Part shown: positions 62,752 through 64,000 of the stretch, one piece after another
Numbering within the stretch: the first letter of the stretch is position 1
Layout: every line of letters begins with the position of its first letter
Source: Isoetes taiwanensis
Lineage: Eukaryota; Streptophyta; Lycopodiopsida; Isoetales; Isoetaceae
Direction of reading: 5' to 3'
Length of the DNA: 64,000 nucleotides
Assembly (NCBI GenBank): GCA_021234155.1
Contig: JAJEKV010000004.1
Coordinates: forward strand, 23,531,122-23,595,121
Notes under the pieces: model-generated
Seen by the model: only the letters and a program-made list of their open reading frames with translations
Databases searched by the model: none
Told to the model about the DNA's origin: nothing
Program-made: the position numbers and the translations under genes

Positions 62752-63810
62752 ATTCCCCCTTCATGTTATGACCTGTGCACTGAATTTTATTCTTCAGCTC
62801 TGTAAATTTTCCTTCTGATAGAGCTTTAGTCAGAATGTCTGCTAACTGACTTGAGGTGTTCACATATACCATCTTTACTGCATTTTTCTTCACAACATCT
62901 CTGATAAAGTGCAGTTCTAACTCAATATGCTTAGTCCTTTCGTGAAGAACCGGGTCTTTAGTCATAGCTATGCAACTGGTACTATCACAATGTAATTCTG
63001 TAGCCTTAAATTGATCATAACCTAATTCAAACATGAGCCTTCTTTCCCATATCAACTCTTTGGTAGCTAATGCAGCTGAAGCATATTACGCCAAAGACTA
63101 GACATAGCAATAGCATTACATTTTTTGCATTCCATGCAATTGGTGCTCCTCCTAAGAAGATTAAATACCCTGAGGTAGACTTCCTTGTATCAAGGTCCCC
63201 TCCCCAATCTGCATCACAAAATGCCTGCAAATTGTAAGTTCTCTGTATTGTAACTAATTCCATCATTCATTGTCCCCTTAAGATATCTTAATGTCCTCTT
63301 TGCTGCTATCAAGTGATCCCTTCCTGGGTCATTATTATACCTGCTTAACATGTTTACAGCATAAGCTATATCTGGACGAGTGCAATTTGCCACATAAGAA
63401 AGACATCCTATCAGAGACACGTAAGGTACCTTTTTCATCTCTTCTCGTTCTCTTTCAGTTCTTGGGCTCATCTTAGCAGAAATCTTACACCCTGGTATTA
63501 TAGGAGTTTTAGCAATGTTGCAGTCTCTCATTTTGAATTTGTCAAGCATCCCTTCTATCTGGCTCTTCTGAGTAAGTGTCAATATCTTATTGGCTCTATC
63601 CCTGTGAACTTCAACTCCTAAGAATTTCCTCAGCTCACCTAAATATGACATCCTATATTTAATGTTTAAAACATTCATGCAATGCTCCAGAACTTTAATT
63701 CCTTTTGAGATCATTATATTGTCATCTACATACAGTGCAATTATGCACCATTCCTCACCAGTCTGATACTTATAGAGATTGCCATCATTTTGTAACTTAA
63801 CAAATCCTTA
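62747..63810 (-). pseudogene. Ty1/copia reverse transcriptase C-terminus and RNase H
   Basis: Read downward from 63810: LQNDGNLYKYQTGEEW, IALYVDDNIMISK (catalytic YVDD near 63720-63735), YLGELRKFLGVEVHRD, CTRPDIAYAVNMLSRYNNDP, LIAAKRTLRYLKGT, then after shifts AFCDADWGGDLDTRKSTSGY, FLGGAPIAWNAKN and the RNase H end (DSTSCIAM, LADILTKALSEGKF). The RT piece 63714-63214 is open over 166 codons, with shifts near 63230 and 63090. Beyond 63810 the similarity is lost. It is the more complete source of the left arm at 57427. Confidence 0.93.
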
Positions 63811-64000
63811 AAGTCTGAAATCAGACTTGTGTACACAGAAATAAGGATAGTTACTGCGGCTGTTAAAGATAGTAAACAACTTTGCTGCGTTGATTGCATT
63901 CTAAAGCGTAGTTCTGCATTACAAGACTACTTTGGATATAATGATAAGAAAACCATGACCTCCAAATCTGTATCTTGCAACTACATGTTTTTAACAGCAG
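63811..64000. other. unassigned sequence at the window edge
   Basis: No clear continuation of RT upstream of LQNDGN; the edge or a deletion interrupts it. Confidence 0.4.

Overview
The window comes from a nuclear plant genome that is rich in repeats. Evidence for a land plant or close relative: Ty1/copia, Ty3/gypsy chromovirus and Tat-like elements, a Helitron, SINE- and TRIM-like elements, a DUF538 gene, and fragments of a transketolase gene. The clade cannot be fixed from sequence alone. No complete autonomous element and no intact conventional host gene is present. Almost every long open frame is a retroelement remnant or a low-complexity artefact.

Layout. 1-2264: truncated copia gag-pol. 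2265-5645: dispersed non-coding repeat (also at 35640 and 44890 in the opposite orientation), interrupted by a CACTA-like end. 5645-7516: copia RT/RNase H fragment duplicated as a near-perfect inverted repeat. 7975-8183 and 32338-32515: two halves of one DUF538 gene, split by a 24-kb nest of retrotransposons. The nest, from outside in, is chromovirus 1 (8184-32333, target duplication CCCG), chromovirus 2 (8962-29877, GGCGT), an inverted chromovirus copy fused head-to-head inside it (12142-28352), and an 11.3-kb long-LTR element without recognisable gag-pol (16165-27438, GCGTC). 32498-49250: a 7.3-kb tandem duplication carrying extra DUF538 ends, a TRIM-like element and transketolase fragments. 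Its second copy alone contains a Helitron filled with homopyrimidine sequence and a SINE. 50678-56882: Tat-like gypsy element with an extra RNase H placed before RT, split by a solo LTR of the long-LTR family. 56883-63810: a fragment of the long-LTR family, then copia RNase H/LTR/gag pieces in a second large inverted repeat around a non-coding tandem repeat.

The most unusual object is in the internal region of the long-LTR element (minus strand 24816-25064). It is an uninterrupted small ORF joining a histone H3 N-terminal tail (RTKQTAR) to the H3 C-terminal alpha2/L2/alpha3 segment, with the middle of the histone fold replaced by a short charged linker. It is bracketed by four copies (one of them short) of a 67-bp palindrome that recurs next to the Tat-like element. 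Other strong observations are the dual-RNase H order, the Helitron with both empty and filled sites visible, the TRIM whose terminal repeats look tRNA-derived, and the reconstructible DUF538 gene. Many differences between paired copies fall at CAG/CTG triplets in patches. That pattern may be a sequencing or consensus artefact at methylated CHG sites, so individual frameshifts should be treated with caution.
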